From Cryptomeria japonica (taxonomy: Eukaryota > Streptophyta > Pinopsida > Cupressales > Cupressaceae), in contig NC_081414.1 of assembly GCF_030272615.1 (NCBI RefSeq), forward strand, positions 660,086,438 through 660,150,437: a stretch of DNA of 64,000 nt, given 5' to 3'. Position 1 is the first letter of the stretch. The number at the start of each line of letters is the position of its first letter. The notes beneath the pieces are model-generated. The model had not been told where the DNA came from. It ran no database searches and saw nothing but the letters and a program-made list of their open reading frames with translations. This document shows, one piece after another, positions 11,401 to 22,475 of this stretch. The position numbers and the translations under genes are program-made.

Positions 11401-11833
11401 GGAAGTATTAATAGAGGATCTTGACAAAGAAATTAGAAAAGCATAGGATAAAATTAATCATATTGCTGATAATCTGATTGGAACATCAGACTCATTTTTG
11501 GAATTAGAGAAGAAAATTGCAGAGCAGGAAGAGAAAATCAAGAAACTGGAAAATGAAAAACAAAGAATAAAGGACAAAGCAAAGGACTTAAAATGCAGAC
11601 TTGGTCCAAGACTAGAGTATCTTATTTCTTTGAGAAAAGAAATATTTGAGGCTCTAGTTCTCGGACTAAAGACATCGGAAGAGAAAATGCACATACTCAT
11701 CGATACAGTGTAGAGGACTCAAGAAGCCATAAAATACTACAAAACATTCAGCAATGGAATAAATCTAGTTTTGACAGACACTTTTTCAGATTGTAACCCA
11801 TCGGTTACAAGAATTTAGGCAGGACTCCACTGA
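8399..11833 (+). pseudogene. G ORF2: large plant-transposon-type protein, unknown function
   Basis: A single frame opens at ATG 8399 (MASSSTPKF) and runs about 3.4 kb with no frameshift. It is cut by in-frame stops at 8771, 9317, 9773, 10082, 10205, 10229, 10319, 10835, 10847, 10919, 10988, 11063, 11444, 11711, 11816 and 11831. The first 400 or so residues form a mostly helical globular region including VTGLPSTDNRP and KKGTFRFGNLLLCLMLY, resembling by eye the unnamed plant transposon-associated domain families. A Lys-rich basic stretch follows (about 9790-9890), then an acidic Thr/Pro/Glu-rich linker (10430-10840) and a C-terminal coiled coil (about 11066-11710). None of this matches protease, RT, RNase H or integrase. 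The biochemical role is unknown. The basic patch and coiled coil suggest binding to nucleic acid or protein partners. Confidence 0.65.
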
Positions 11834-12014
11834 CACCGAATGACAACCTTTGTCATTGATGTCAAAGGGGGAGTAGAGGAATGAGAAAAATGGTTCATTT
11901 GCTCAGGGGGAGCACACAATTTTGAGCATATAGTTTTGGTAAGACATTTTTGGCAGACTATTTTTCGATATCTTTTTTTTTTTTTTTTTTCTCATGAGTG
12001 TTGCCATCAATGCC

Positions 12015-12025
12015 AAAGGGGGAGA
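12015..12025 (+). other. Polypurine tract of G
   Basis: AAAGGGGGAGA sits just before the 3' LTR. The same tract with the same flanks (ATGCC before, TTGTTGG after) precedes the 3' LTR of E (39915-39925) and, on the minus strand, of H (62483-62500). Confidence 0.85.
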
Positions 12026-12026
12026 T

Positions 12027-12817
12027 TGTTGGCAAATGCACACTCCAATGAGAAATTGTAGGTGATTGAAGGTTTTGTCATTGATGGAAACCTTGCAATC
12101 ATATGATACCAACAAAACATATATATCGGCACCAGCAACGACAAACTCTACACCGACACATAGAACACCAATAGTAAAAGGATGGATACCGATACTCTGA
12201 CTGACAGGAATTTTGTTGATAATATATTTTGTAATTAATTGTAAAATCATTGTAAGCCAACATGGTGAGTTGTAATATGACTCATATATGTATGAGATCA
12301 TTGTAGAACATTTATGAATAAGGATATAGGCGAAATTATGCAGACCTAATATGCAAATTATAGGTTAAGGGTTTATGTATGAAGTAGAGCTAAAACCAAT
12401 ACTGGATATGGCATAGCAGATGCTAATTTGAAGCAGTACAAGACATTGGATTTGTATAATCCATTTTTGTAGGTCAATGTGACTTCCTTTGTAATTGAGG
12501 AGTGAGCTCTAGGCACTTGGCCTTCCTACATGTGTAGGCCCCTCTTGTAAAATAGTAATATTCCCTTATTGGCTAGTAAGTGAATATTGTGGGTCACAAA
12601 TCCCACCGAGGTTTTTCCCACACCGGGTTTCCTCGTTAAAATATTGTGTTATGGTGTGCTTTTCATGTGGTTGTTGTTATTCTTGTTTGCAGCATTATTT
12701 TTGGTTTATTGGTACACAGTATTGATATGCTTTACATATTTCAATTCAAGTAAATTCTATAACTGGTTAGATACTGATTCACCCCCCCCCCTCTTAGTAT
12801 CTTTGGGAATCCTAACA
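12027..12817 (+). repeat. 3' LTR of G
   Basis: 791 bp, collinear with the 5' LTR with scattered substitutions and a longer C run (12782-12791). It ends CCTAACA followed by the target duplication AATGT. Confidence 0.9.
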
Positions 12818-12974
12818 AATGTATTATAGTAAGGTATTATCAATAACACTTAATCAACATTCAACGTAAGAATATAGCAAATATGCAAAGTCAGACAACT
12901 TACATATAAATAGAAATGAATATCACAAGATCATATAATTGGGTCTTTGTAGTTGGGTCACGAAGGTGTTGGGT

Positions 12975-15900
12975 CCTCTTAAAATCCAAAATATCTATGC
13001 ATGATTGCAATTTATTGACATCTTCTACCCCCAATAGGTCCTCTTTTATGATCACCTCCTCTCCTAATCTTTGGATTTTCTTAAGTACCTTATGTTGTTT
13101 GAAAACTAAAGAAGTTGTTGTTCCTATTGTGTAGAACAGTAAATAAGAGCATTCTCATTGAAATGAGCTTCTTCAAATACCTCCATTGTATCTTGCAGAA
13201 ACATTTTTATTTTACTCAACTGATCCCGAGCCCATGTTTTAACTATAGTTGCCACTCTCCTCATCTTGTATAATGCTTTTAAGTCACCTTGTGGGAGGGA
13301 TGAAGTAGACAACAATGTGTCACCAACCCTAGAGTCAAGTGGTTTTTCTATCTCCACAATCAATTGTTTATACTACCTTAGTTGTGCTTTAACTTCTCCT
13401 TTGGTTTTATGCTCTTTCCCCATCCTAGTTTGAATAGTTGAAGTAGCAGTAACTAGAGTGGAAATTCTCCCCACTTGGTCTATTTACCCAAATTAACCTC
13501 TAAGACTTGATATCTTGGGGTGGCTTGAGGTCGTTCTTCATCATCCTATACAAGAATTGCTACACTTGCAATTACATCTCCCGAGTTAGTTCTGGAAAGA
13601 TGATGAATTGTCTTGGCCCTCTTGGCTCTTCTTGGAGAATCAATAATTGTTTGTTGTAAAGTGATATTCGATAGGACGACTTTCTCATTTTTCTTCAAAG
13701 TGAAATTCAACCATTGAGGCATACTGTCATCTTGCTCCTCTCCCTATACTGTTACTTCTATAGTGATCTTGTGGGTCTCTAGATGTTGTTCTTGTTCATT
13801 TTCTTCTTGTTGTTCTTGTTGAAGTGGACAATTCTATGGTTTTTGCTGAAGTTGAGCTACCTATTGAGAAAGGTTTTCTTGAAGAACTTGATCATGAGTT
13901 ACATGTTGTTGCTTAACCAACTCTTCCAATCTCTTAGTAACTTGCCCTCCAAACGCCCTTTCTGATGCATCCATTTATTTCTCTTGGTCTTGAGGAGTGA
14001 GAACCATTATTTCATTCTCTTCATCTGGTTCATCCTCCTCCATCATCTGTACATTCACCTCCATGGGTTACACTTGAATCACAAGTTCTTCTTGAGCCTT
14101 AGATACTACATGAGTTATTTTGGGCTACCTTTGGTTTGTTTCACCCCTTTTCTTTTGAGGAATCACTACAATAAACTCATCATCTTGGTCAGAATCAGTT
14201 TCAACATCATGAATAATTACCTACTCTTGTGTTGGAATAGGGGCAGGTGTTGGTGTATGTGTCACGAGGGGGACTTGTTCTTCAATGGTTTCAATATGCA
14301 CAATACCCTCTCCTAGTGCCATTCCAATGGTAGGACCAACGAGATGAATAGAAGATTGAGGGATCACTTGTAATCTAGTGGTAATCCTATGTTTGAAAGC
14401 TATTTTAAGCAATTGAGACTCTTTCATTTTTGCATCCAACTGCCTCATGAGCTCTTGATCATCAACTGTTGGTGTAGTGGTTTCGGGATCAATAGGAATA
14501 TTTTTTCTTGATTTTAATCTCATCCTGCTAGTATAATCCTTAGTTTTTTGGGTTTAAGGGTTATCAGTAGCTTTTCCTCTTATCTTTTATTTTGTCATGC
14601 TTGGCCTAATCCTCAAACCCAACAACTACCTTGTCCTTTATATCACATTTTCTAAGACTATTTCTATATCAAAAATTTCTTGATCTGACCACCGGATAGG
14701 AGAGATTGGTCTCTTATCAATCTCTTTTTCCTTGTATATTAGATCTAATATCTCTTTATCATCTCTAAGGTCTTGGGGAATATTGGCTTATATTTTAAAG
14801 TTCCTAATCCGAGGAAGTGTCAATCTGTGGTATCTTCTCCCATGAGCCTCAAAACTATCCTACATGTTTTCCCAAATATCCTCCAAAGCTGGTTGGTGAC
14901 CTGTATATGCAGCAGACATTATTTGCTTTAGTTTGTCCAAAGGATCATATTTCTCTCTTGCATAATTTAATTCTTTTAAAATGAGGTCTTGTAGCTCTTG
15001 CTTAGCTACCTTAGATACTTGCAAATTCTGACAAGAATAATACTCTAGTGAAATAGAGAAATTGACCCTAGTTTTGTGCTTAAGGGTTAGGAGCGATTGC
15101 AACCCCAATATCTACCATGTATACTCAAGAATAATTATTTTGTTACTACAAAACCTAGGAAGGAGGAAAGGCCTTATATAAAATCCACTTACCCTTATGT
15201 AAGTAGAGTGTTGATTTTTAAGGAACCAACAACCCCACTCTTTGATCATTTTCAATGCCTCTGGTGAAATTCTATACCCTACATCACCTGTTAGTTTGCA
15301 TATGACTGCATATAGGAATGCATCATTTATCCTCTTGAAATGAAACTTAGCTTGTGAGATGAGTAATTGAGTGTAATGTTCCCACACCTTGTTCTGCCCT
15401 GGCTCTTCTCCCAATTTGCCTTCTTTATTCAAACCTGGGTATTTACCAGCTTGAGCTACTACCCATATGACATAAGAAGTCATGAAAAACTTCTTCATTT
15501 GTAGAACTATAGTTAGTTGTTTATAAATATTATCAGAGATAATCTGTGGCCAATCAAAATATTCTTTACCTTTCAGGATTGTGTGCATGTAGTGAAACAT
15601 CCACAAGTGGAAATGTTGGCAATCTGGATTACCGAAGGCACAACTTAGCATAATTACCAAATCCTTTTGCGCATCTTTGAAATATTTCCTCGGGATATTT
15701 TTTTCCTTTAGACCTATCTTTCTAGGTTACTCTAACCAAGCTTCATTGATATGATGTTTGTAATTAGAAGCATTCTTATGGAATATAGAGGTTGCCTCTT
15801 CTTTTGTAGTTTGATGAACCTCATCCCTTTCTGGGATCCGAAATGTCATCCCAATCATTTTAGGTGAGAGATCTACTATCACATTACCAGTTGCATCTAC

Positions 15901-16224
15901 ATATTTTCTATTCTCCTAATTATAATGTTGAGCTATTGTGAGGATTAACTCAGGAGGTTGTACAACTTGTGAGAAGATTGTGGTTTCAACAAGTCTAGAT
16001 CTCTTAATCCTTCTGTATGGTGCTTCTAGGTTAGTCTGTGCCACTTATTTTATGATGTCTTCTATCTCAATGTAACCTACATCAGTATCAGTCACCCACT
16101 GCACCTCATTATCAAGCTTGGACACCAAGGTTTGACCTTGGTACTGATACTTCATTGTAGGTTGGTTTTTCTCCAGCTTTATCTCATCCCTTATTTTCTT
16201 TCAATTGGATCTAGATGTTTCCAT
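12975..16224 (-). pseudogene. Minus-strand ORF1-like protein, left copy, C-terminally truncated
   Basis: Reading leftwards from ATG at 16224-16222 (METSRSN), peptides run with in-frame stops and a few frameshifts to 12975, where repeat A begins. Recognisable blocks include MKYQYQGQT, VQWVTDTDVGYIEIEDIIK, DCQHFHLWMFHYMHTILKG, MTSYVIWVVAQAGKYPGL, AKFHFKRINDAFLYAVICKL, TPTVDDQELMRQLDAKMKES and IQRLGEEV. All align with the copy at 56395-59973. The part around 15112-15660 is helical and resembles the plant transposon-type domain of G ORF2 in layout. The second half is Gln/Glu-rich. Its place downstream of an LTR-like promoter and on the pol strand suggests an accessory ORF of the minus-strand gypsy. 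Function is unknown. Confidence 0.6.
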
Positions 16225-16269
16225 AAGATTTATTTACTCTACAAGAAAAGATACATAATAAATTTACTC

Positions 16270-17620
16270 ATTTTAGCAAGATACAATAGACTTCAGGATT
16301 CCATTATTCTGGGGTTCCCAGGTATAAAAGTATCATTTATAAGCAATCTCGAGATTCTAGGATTCTAGGATCACGTGTTTACAATAGGAATAAGGAATCT
16401 CTTTGGGGTTTTGGGATTTCAGGATCTCAAGGTGAGAAAAGGAATTGAGAGAATTGATTCTGAAACTCTGGGGTTCTGAGGTGTTCAAAATTATCAAAAG
16501 GGGCATTTGGGAACTTCGGGGTTTTAGGGTGCTTAAAATAATGTAAATATAGTTTTTAGGATTTTGGGGTTCTAGGATCTTGAGTTTTGGAATTCTAGGG
16601 TTCCATAATCCCGAGATGTGTTAAGTTTCTTTGGTAAGATAGGTTTCAGCATCTTGAAGTGGGTAAACTTGGGCAGGTTTAGGCAAATCAAAAGTTCAGA
16701 TTTCGGGATCCTAAGATCCCAAAGTAGGTGAACTAAGGCCAAACTCCTAAGGGGTTGAAAAATAAACCCTTATTAAAAACAAGGAAATCTACTCAAAATA
16801 TAAACTAGGAAAGCGAGGAAAAACACAAAACAACAAAAACAACAAAAGACCAACTTGAACAAGGATGGTCGACAACAAACTCGTGCTTCACAAAAGAGGA
16901 AATTGCCGAAGGAGAGCTCTAGTTTCACAAAGACTCAGTGCACAAATGAGTTAAAACAACTCATCTAACCCTATTTATACTCCCTTTGGGCAACCATATG
17001 ACCTCATTAAATGCATGCAACTTTCGGGTTTTGGGACTCTGAAATCTTGAGGTCAAAAAACAACACACCACATAGAGAAACTCAAGATTATGGGGTTTTG
17101 GGATCTTGAGGTTCTTACAAAGGACAAATAAAGACCATCTTAGTACTCTAGGGTTTCGGGGTCTCGAGGTGCAAAACAACACAAAGACAGAGAACACGGG
17201 ATTTCAGAACTTCAAGATCCCAGGACACAAGGACAAAAATGACCAATAGAATTCGGGATCCTGGGGTTCCGAGATTTCAAAATCTGTTAACCAAGAAAAA
17301 ACATGAATAACTGAGGATTTCAGACTTCTGAGATCCCAGAACTTCAAAATCAAACGAACAAACAAGACTTCAGGATCCCAGGATTTTGGGATTTCGAGGT
17401 CAACAAAAGAAAACAAAGGAAACTTCAGGACTCTGGGAACTCGAAGTTCCAAAGGACACCAAAAGAGAAGAAAAGAAAGAAAGAGCTTTGGGATTTCATG
17501 GTCCCAAGATCCCAAAGCAAAACAAAGAACCAAGAAACAAAAAGAACACTTTGGGATTTCGGAAGCCCAAAATCCCAAAGGAGAAGGACAAAGACAAAGG
17601 AAAAGAAAGAAAACAAAAAA
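16270..17620. repeat. Degenerate GGGATTTC/GGGATCCC short-repeat region, left copy
   Basis: Over about 1.3 kb, G-triplet words such as GGGATTTC, GGGATCCTGG, GGGTTTTGGGATC and their complements (ATCCCAAAG) recur every 8-12 nt, most densely at 16300-16720 and 17030-17600. A non-repetitive gap (16740-16980) holds the TATA box and possible transcript start. It is not a clean tandem array. The copy at 60040-61140 has the same layout. Open frames through it on either strand (rich in WDPEIPK-like words) are products of the repeat, not genes. Confidence 0.65.
16972..16979 (-). promoter_or_regulatory. TATA box facing the left minus-strand ORF1
   Basis: On the minus strand the sequence reads GAGTATAAATAGGGTTAG, a textbook plant TATA box about 750 nt upstream of the ORF1 ATG. 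It is conserved at 60750-60757 in the right copy. With the flanking short repeats as U3 this is probably part of an LTR, though I could not place the LTR ends. Confidence 0.6.
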
Positions 17621-17639
17621 AGGGGACCCACATTTTAAA

Positions 17640-18610
17640 ATCAATGAAAATGATGGGGCTATATATGCAGGGCATAACAAATGATGACTTTCTGGGAAAA
17701 ATGACTCAGGGCATTTTAGAACTTCAAAATCTCTGGTTCATCCAACTTCCAAGGCTATTGTCATTCAATGCAATGCTTAATAGAAAAAGTATGAGTGAAC
17801 AAATGATCAAACAATCAAGTTTGAAATTGAACAAGACCAACTCATAAGTGTGTGTTGTTGATTAATTACCCAATCTTTTCAATCGTGAAGATAGACAAAG
17901 GAAAGTAGGCTCAAGGTACATGAGTAAAATCAACCATGTGTTTTGTACAATGTTATCTTGGGCATATCTTTGTTGTTAGCCAGGTGTCTATAGCCCCAGC
18001 AGAGATACCTCTGGTCCTCGCCAAGCAGTGCTCCACTACTGGCCAGGAGTCCATAGCCCTAGTGGAGGTTACTTGAAACACCCAAATAAGTTGCAACAAG
18101 TAATTATATTAGTTTTTCTTTCTCTTTTTTTTTATATATCACTTTAAAGCCTTTTTCATTATGAACTTAGAGCAATTTTTAAAAAAATGAAGTTCTTGAA
18201 TTGGGTTGGGGGCCACGGTGGAGAATGAGAAACATCTTGATTTCTGATTTTCAATTGGAAACAAGTTCTTCTGACATCTTCAAAGACTTTCTAATGTATT
18301 TTAATGTGCTGATGGTGTTTAGTAGTCAGGTTAGCCTTCAATAATTGAATATCAAGAACTCAAATCATTATTAAACTGTTATATACCACCTTGGAGGAAT
18401 GTAGGCAAGGATTTCAAAATTAGCCAAAGGATAATGAAGTTATAAAGAGATAAGAGTCGAAGTCTCCCAAAATTTCTCATCATTATGTAAAGGATATCTA
18501 CCATTTCAAAAACTTTAAGAATAAAATAATCTTCCCTAAACGAAACAAAACAAAATGAAACCAAAACAACTAAACTACTATAATACAATAGATAGAGCTT
18601 AACTTTAGGT
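17640..18610. other. Non-coding region between pol 3' end and short-repeat region
   Basis: No gene is seen. On the minus strand this is the 3' flank of the gypsy pol, where a polypurine tract and LTR start would be expected. AGAGAAAGAAAAAC near 18115-18135 is a weak candidate tract. At about 17980-18070 an imperfect duplication repeats CCAGGTGTCTATAGCCCCAG as CCAGGAGTCCATAGCCCTAG. Confidence 0.4.
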
Positions 18611-19625
18611 TAATCAAAATAATGCTTGAGAAACTGACCATCGACGAGAAATGGTATAGGTTCTCTAGTTAACAAGCTCAATCAATTTAGGTGTTTTCTC
18701 CTTAAATTTCAGCAATTTGGTAAGGACCTAACCACATTCTTTCAAATTTGTGGTGATCACCCTTCTTCTCCCTGGTTTTGTCCCATAAAAGGAGTAGGTT
18801 AGAAATATAAAAGGATTTCACCTTGGCTCTTTTGTCAAACCATCACTTAATGACAACTTGATCCTTAGCAAAGTGTTGTAAATTATTCATCCTCTACTCA
18901 TCTAGTTTCAATAGGTTCAGGAGACGAACCTCCACCTAGTCCTTAATTTCAAGTTCTTTCATCAATTGGAGGATTGGGATTTGTAAATTGACCGGAAAGA
19001 CTAGATTTTTTCCATAAACAAGGTAGTATAGAGAAGTCCCTAGAGAAGCCTTAACTCTTGTTCTATCAACCCAAAGGGCATATTTCAGTTGGTTGGTCCA
19101 GTCTCTAGGGTTTTTCTCAAGGAGATTTTTAATAACATCCAAGATGTTCTTAATTATGGACTCAACTACTCTATTTCCCTGAGGATAATAATTAGAAGAA
19201 AACTTAAGGACTACTTTGAATTCATACAACCATTGTATTAAATATGTAGAAGTAGAAGTTGGGTCGTTGTCACATACTAGAGAAAAAGGCATTCCAAACT
19301 TGGTGACAATATGTTCTTCAAGGAACTTAAGAACCATTTTTCTAGTAGCATTCTTACATTATTGAGCTTCCATCCACGTAGTGTAGTAATCCGTGGTAGT
19401 TAAAATAAACTTGTGCCCTATAGATGAATTAGGGTTAATTACCCCAACAAAATCAAGTGCCCATTAGGCAAAAGGTTTGACCTCAAATATCGGTTGAAGA
19501 GGCATGGTTGGATTCCTTTCTCTAGAAGTTGTAGTTTGATAGGTATGATAGTGCCTCACATGTTCGTGAGAGTCCTTGAAGATACTGGGCTAGTAATAAC
19601 CTGCATTTAATATTTGGTGTGTCTT
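18611..19625 (-). pseudogene. Gypsy integrase domain (pseudogene)
   Basis: On the minus strand the zinc-binding region is degraded (HEHVRHYHTY near 19560). The first catalytic Asp lies in ALDFVG, the second in VCDNDPTS (about 19270) and the Glu in VVESIIKNI (about 19155), so the DDE residues survive. The C-terminal end PFLVDGQFLKHYF, then a stop at 18611-18613, is typical of gypsy integrase ends. Stops and frameshifts separate the blocks, so it is inactive. Integrase would insert the cDNA into chromosomal DNA. Confidence 0.8.
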
Positions 19626-19629
19626 TGTA

Positions 19630-21240
19630 TCCGCTGACCCATGGCTCGTACCATACTTCCCATGAAGCTCTTCAGTCATCTTATGGGCTTCTTGATGATC
19701 TAGACACCTAATATAGATTCCTTCATAATTTTTTTTTGTATAGTGTTGAATCTTTTAACCATTTAGTTGGCACTCTTTATCCTCAAGGATCTTCTTTGTG
19801 TGGTTGTCAATCCTTCCGGACACCTATTGTTTAATAAAATAAAGACCAAGTCCTTGTACCAAGGATCCTGAGTGAATGACTCCAAAGTGTATTGTTGGCA
19901 TTGGATGTGAGGAGCATCATCTATCATAGCCTATGATAGACCTTGACCTCTAACCAACCTCATGGGATGCATTTCCAAATAAAACACTTGCAAAATGGTT
20001 GTCCATTTTCCACAACGCTCTCCAAGTTCCAATTGCATCAACAATGACTTTATTGCTTGATCTGGCATAATTGCATACATCTTACTCCTCAAGATATAGT
20101 GTCTAAATTTATTAACAGCTCTCACCAAAGTGAAAGCCTTCTTCTCAAGAGAAGAGTATCTTATTTCAGCATTTTTAAAAGGTGAACTCATAAAGGCAAT
20201 CGGATTTTCTTTGCCCCCTTGTCTCTATGTTAAGACAACGACACCAAAATGTAATGAAGCAAAGGAATATATGTAGAATGGTAAGGTATAATCAGGACTA
20301 GTCAATATAGGAGCTTTGGAAATAGATTTCTTTATCTAAGTGAATGAATCCTTAGATTCAACATTCCATTCTAATTTAGCATATTTCTTCATCATTTGAT
20401 TCAATGGTTTGACAATTTTCGTGAATCTAGTGATGAAATTTCTTACAAAATTAATCTTTCCAAAGAAAGATCTCATTTCTTTCTTACTACCTGGCATCTT
20501 TAGTTTTAACAGTGATTCCACTTTGTCTGGATCGATTGATATTCCCCTTTCAAAAATCGCGTGACCAAGGAGCTTCCCTTCAATAACCCTGAATATAGTT
20601 TTTGGGATTGAGAGATATCCCATATTGTCAACATCTTTCTAGTATCTTGTGTAGGTGATCTGGATGATCTTTTTTGTCCTTAGGGAATATAGCAATATCA
20701 TTCATGTAGCTGAAGATGCATTTGATGATCAAATCCTTGAAAGTTGTATTCATGGCTCTTTGGAAGGTTGTGTTGGTGTTGATTAATCCAAATGGCATAT
20801 GGCAGTATGCATAGGTACCCCACTTGGTTGTGAATTTTGTCTTCATACAATCTTCATAGTTGACCAACACTTGGTTGTACCCAAAATAGCCATCAAGGAA
20901 AGACATCATTTGTGAACCGTTTACAATTTGCAATACCTCATCTAAAGAAGGTAGGGGATAGTTTTCCTTTTCTGATGCCTTATTGAGATTATGGAAGTCA
21001 ACACATAGCCTGATCTCTCAACTCTTCTTATGTACCGGTACTAGATTAGCCACCCATGTGGAGTGGTGAAAGGGGAACATAATCCTAGCAGTGAGCACCT
21101 TCTAGACCTCTTTCAAAATGAGAGGTTCAATCAGTGAACTAATAGGTTGGAGATGGGCTTTAGAGGTATGACATGTGTGATAATAGACATATCAAAAAAA
21201 TTTAAGTCCTCGTAGCCCTAAGCTATTACATCAATAAACT
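19630..21240 (-). pseudogene. Gypsy reverse transcriptase and RNase H (pseudogene)
   Basis: Reading leftwards, RT blocks include FLDGYFGYNQV (about 20900), MPFGLIN (about 20790) and YMNDIAIF (about 20690), the catalytic YxDD box with the first Asp changed to Asn. GKLLGHAIFERGISIDPDKV and FFGKINFVRNFI (20430-20580) are the RT C-terminal and connection part. The RNase H start shows AEIRYSSLEKKAFTLVRAV (about 20150). The blocks lie in different frames with stops between them. The mutated YxDD and the breaks make it non-functional. Confidence 0.82.
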
Positions 21241-22475
21241 ATTTTAGGATTTCTAATATTTTCTCCCTCTCAATGGGAGTGCAAATCTTCCTAATGTATA
21301 CTATCCTTTCTTGATCTTTCTTACCAATGTTATGTGGTTCATACTTTCCTACATCTATGTCATGGGTCAACCTTTCCCTTACCCTAGAGTTTGAGTCAAA
21401 AAGGCATTCTAAGGTTACCATACCCTTGGGGATGATATTCATTGGAAGATTGACAATCTCATCTTCAATTCCCTCATCAACAACATCTGGTCTATCATCT
21501 TCATCTATAATTTGATCTTTAGCAAGGAAAGCTAAGATGTGTCTATCATCCTCAAATATCTTGAAGTAAGTAATGTTATCGAGTATAACAAGGGTTGAAA
21601 CCAATTCTACCAAAAATCTCTTAAGTGGAGACTGACTCATAGGCTCCAACGTACTTGCAACAATAGCTAATGTGTTTGAGATGCCATTTCTTTTACGAGG
21701 TACTAATTGGATGTCGAAGCTATCTAAATCCTTTATTAGTCCCCACACATGGTTTTGGTATGTTGCAAGCCTTTTGTCATGACATGTATATTGACTCCTT
21801 ACCTATTTAACCACCAACTCCAAATCTCTATGTACCTTCAAACACTTGGCACCTTTCTTGAGGGCAAAAAGGAGTCCTTAGATCAATGCTTCATATTTTG
21901 TCAGGTTATTCATACAAGTAAATTGGAGTCGATAAGAAGCTAGGAAATATTTCCCTTTAGGATTAGTTAACTAAACTCCTACTCCACTACCTTGTTTGGA
22001 TCTAGACCCATCAAATTTCAAGAGCCAGATCTCATCTTTGATTTTCTTAATACTTTTATGTTTGGGTCCAGTGCTTATCAGAGTTTAAGTCACCTCCAAA
22101 GTTGATTGTTGTTCTTTAGGGACAACATTAGTGCTAATCTAAACTTGTTCTCCCACTAGCCTATGTATCTCTAGGAGAATTTCAGCCATAATAGGAATAG
22201 GCTACTAAAGTGGAGGTTTTATAGGAAGTTTGATTTGATCAATGGTTTTCTCATCTTCCTCCCACCTAGGAACCTCTACTTTAGATTCGTCTTGTTGAAG
22301 AATTACTATTTCAGAATCCAACTCTTTGCTTTCCTCAGGCACAGTGTCAGTCAGTTTCTTTGTCAGGAGAAAAGCTCATCAATTTTGTAACTTCATTTCT
22401 ATAGGGGATGCAAGATACTTTTGAGTTTTCTTCATGATGAATCCTACACCATTATGGTAGTAGTAAATCCTCCTT
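21239..22475 (-). pseudogene. Archaeal-type RNase H plus spacer upstream of RT (pseudogene)
   Basis: Minus-strand peptides EIWLLKFDGSRSKQGSGVGV (about 21990-22045), NLTKYEALI, KCLKVHRDLELVV and FDIQLVPRKRNGISNTLA (about 21700) have the layout of the additional RNase H of some plant gypsy elements: Asp, Glu, Asp (GDS here HRD) and a final R..N..A.xLA block. A spacer with VSTLVILDNITYFKIFEDDRH and IPKGMVTLECLF leads to RT. This order, extra RNase H before RT, is known in some plant elements. The right edge at 22475 is the insertion point of C; the frame continues at 53550. Confidence 0.65.

Larger units (their letters stand above)
6123..12817 (+). mobile_element. Non-autonomous LTR retrotransposon G with a non-pol ORF2
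   Basis: A structurally complete 6695-bp element. It has LTRs of 788 and 791 bp, TGTTGG...AACA termini, an initiator-Met PBS, a polypurine tract and a perfect 5-bp duplication AATGT (6118-6122 and 12818-12822). Inside are a coiled-coil/zinc-knuckle ORF1 and a long ORF2, with no protease, integrase, RT or RNase H motif in any frame that I could find. Its ends look like those of copia elements E and H, so mobilisation by a copia partner is the simplest inference. By size and lack of pol it is LARD-like, but it is unusual in keeping long coding frames. Confidence 0.88.
6056..12974 (+). repeat. Repeat A, copy 1b, split by element G
   Basis: The repeat starts GATCAAGGTAATAAGGGAC at 6056, is interrupted at 6122 by G, and resumes at 12823 with ATTATAGTAAGGTATTATC. 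It ends at GGTGTTGGGT (12974), where it abuts the minus-strand ORF1. Uninterrupted copies of A read straight across the G insertion point, which confirms the insertion. Confidence 0.75.

Noticed and set aside
12355-12829. Hydrophobic membrane-like frame MWLLLFLFAALFLVYW also at 6682-6860
   Set aside because: It lies in the LTRs of G and is read in both copies only because they are LTR duplicates.
17204-17847. Open frames on both strands with repeated IPK/WDPE-like words
   Set aside because: They are translations of the GGGATTTC short-repeat field; both strands and several frames are open for that reason.
18611-22475. Endogenous pararetrovirus
   Set aside because: An integrase with DDE residues is present and no movement or coat protein is seen, so a gypsy retrotransposon fits better.
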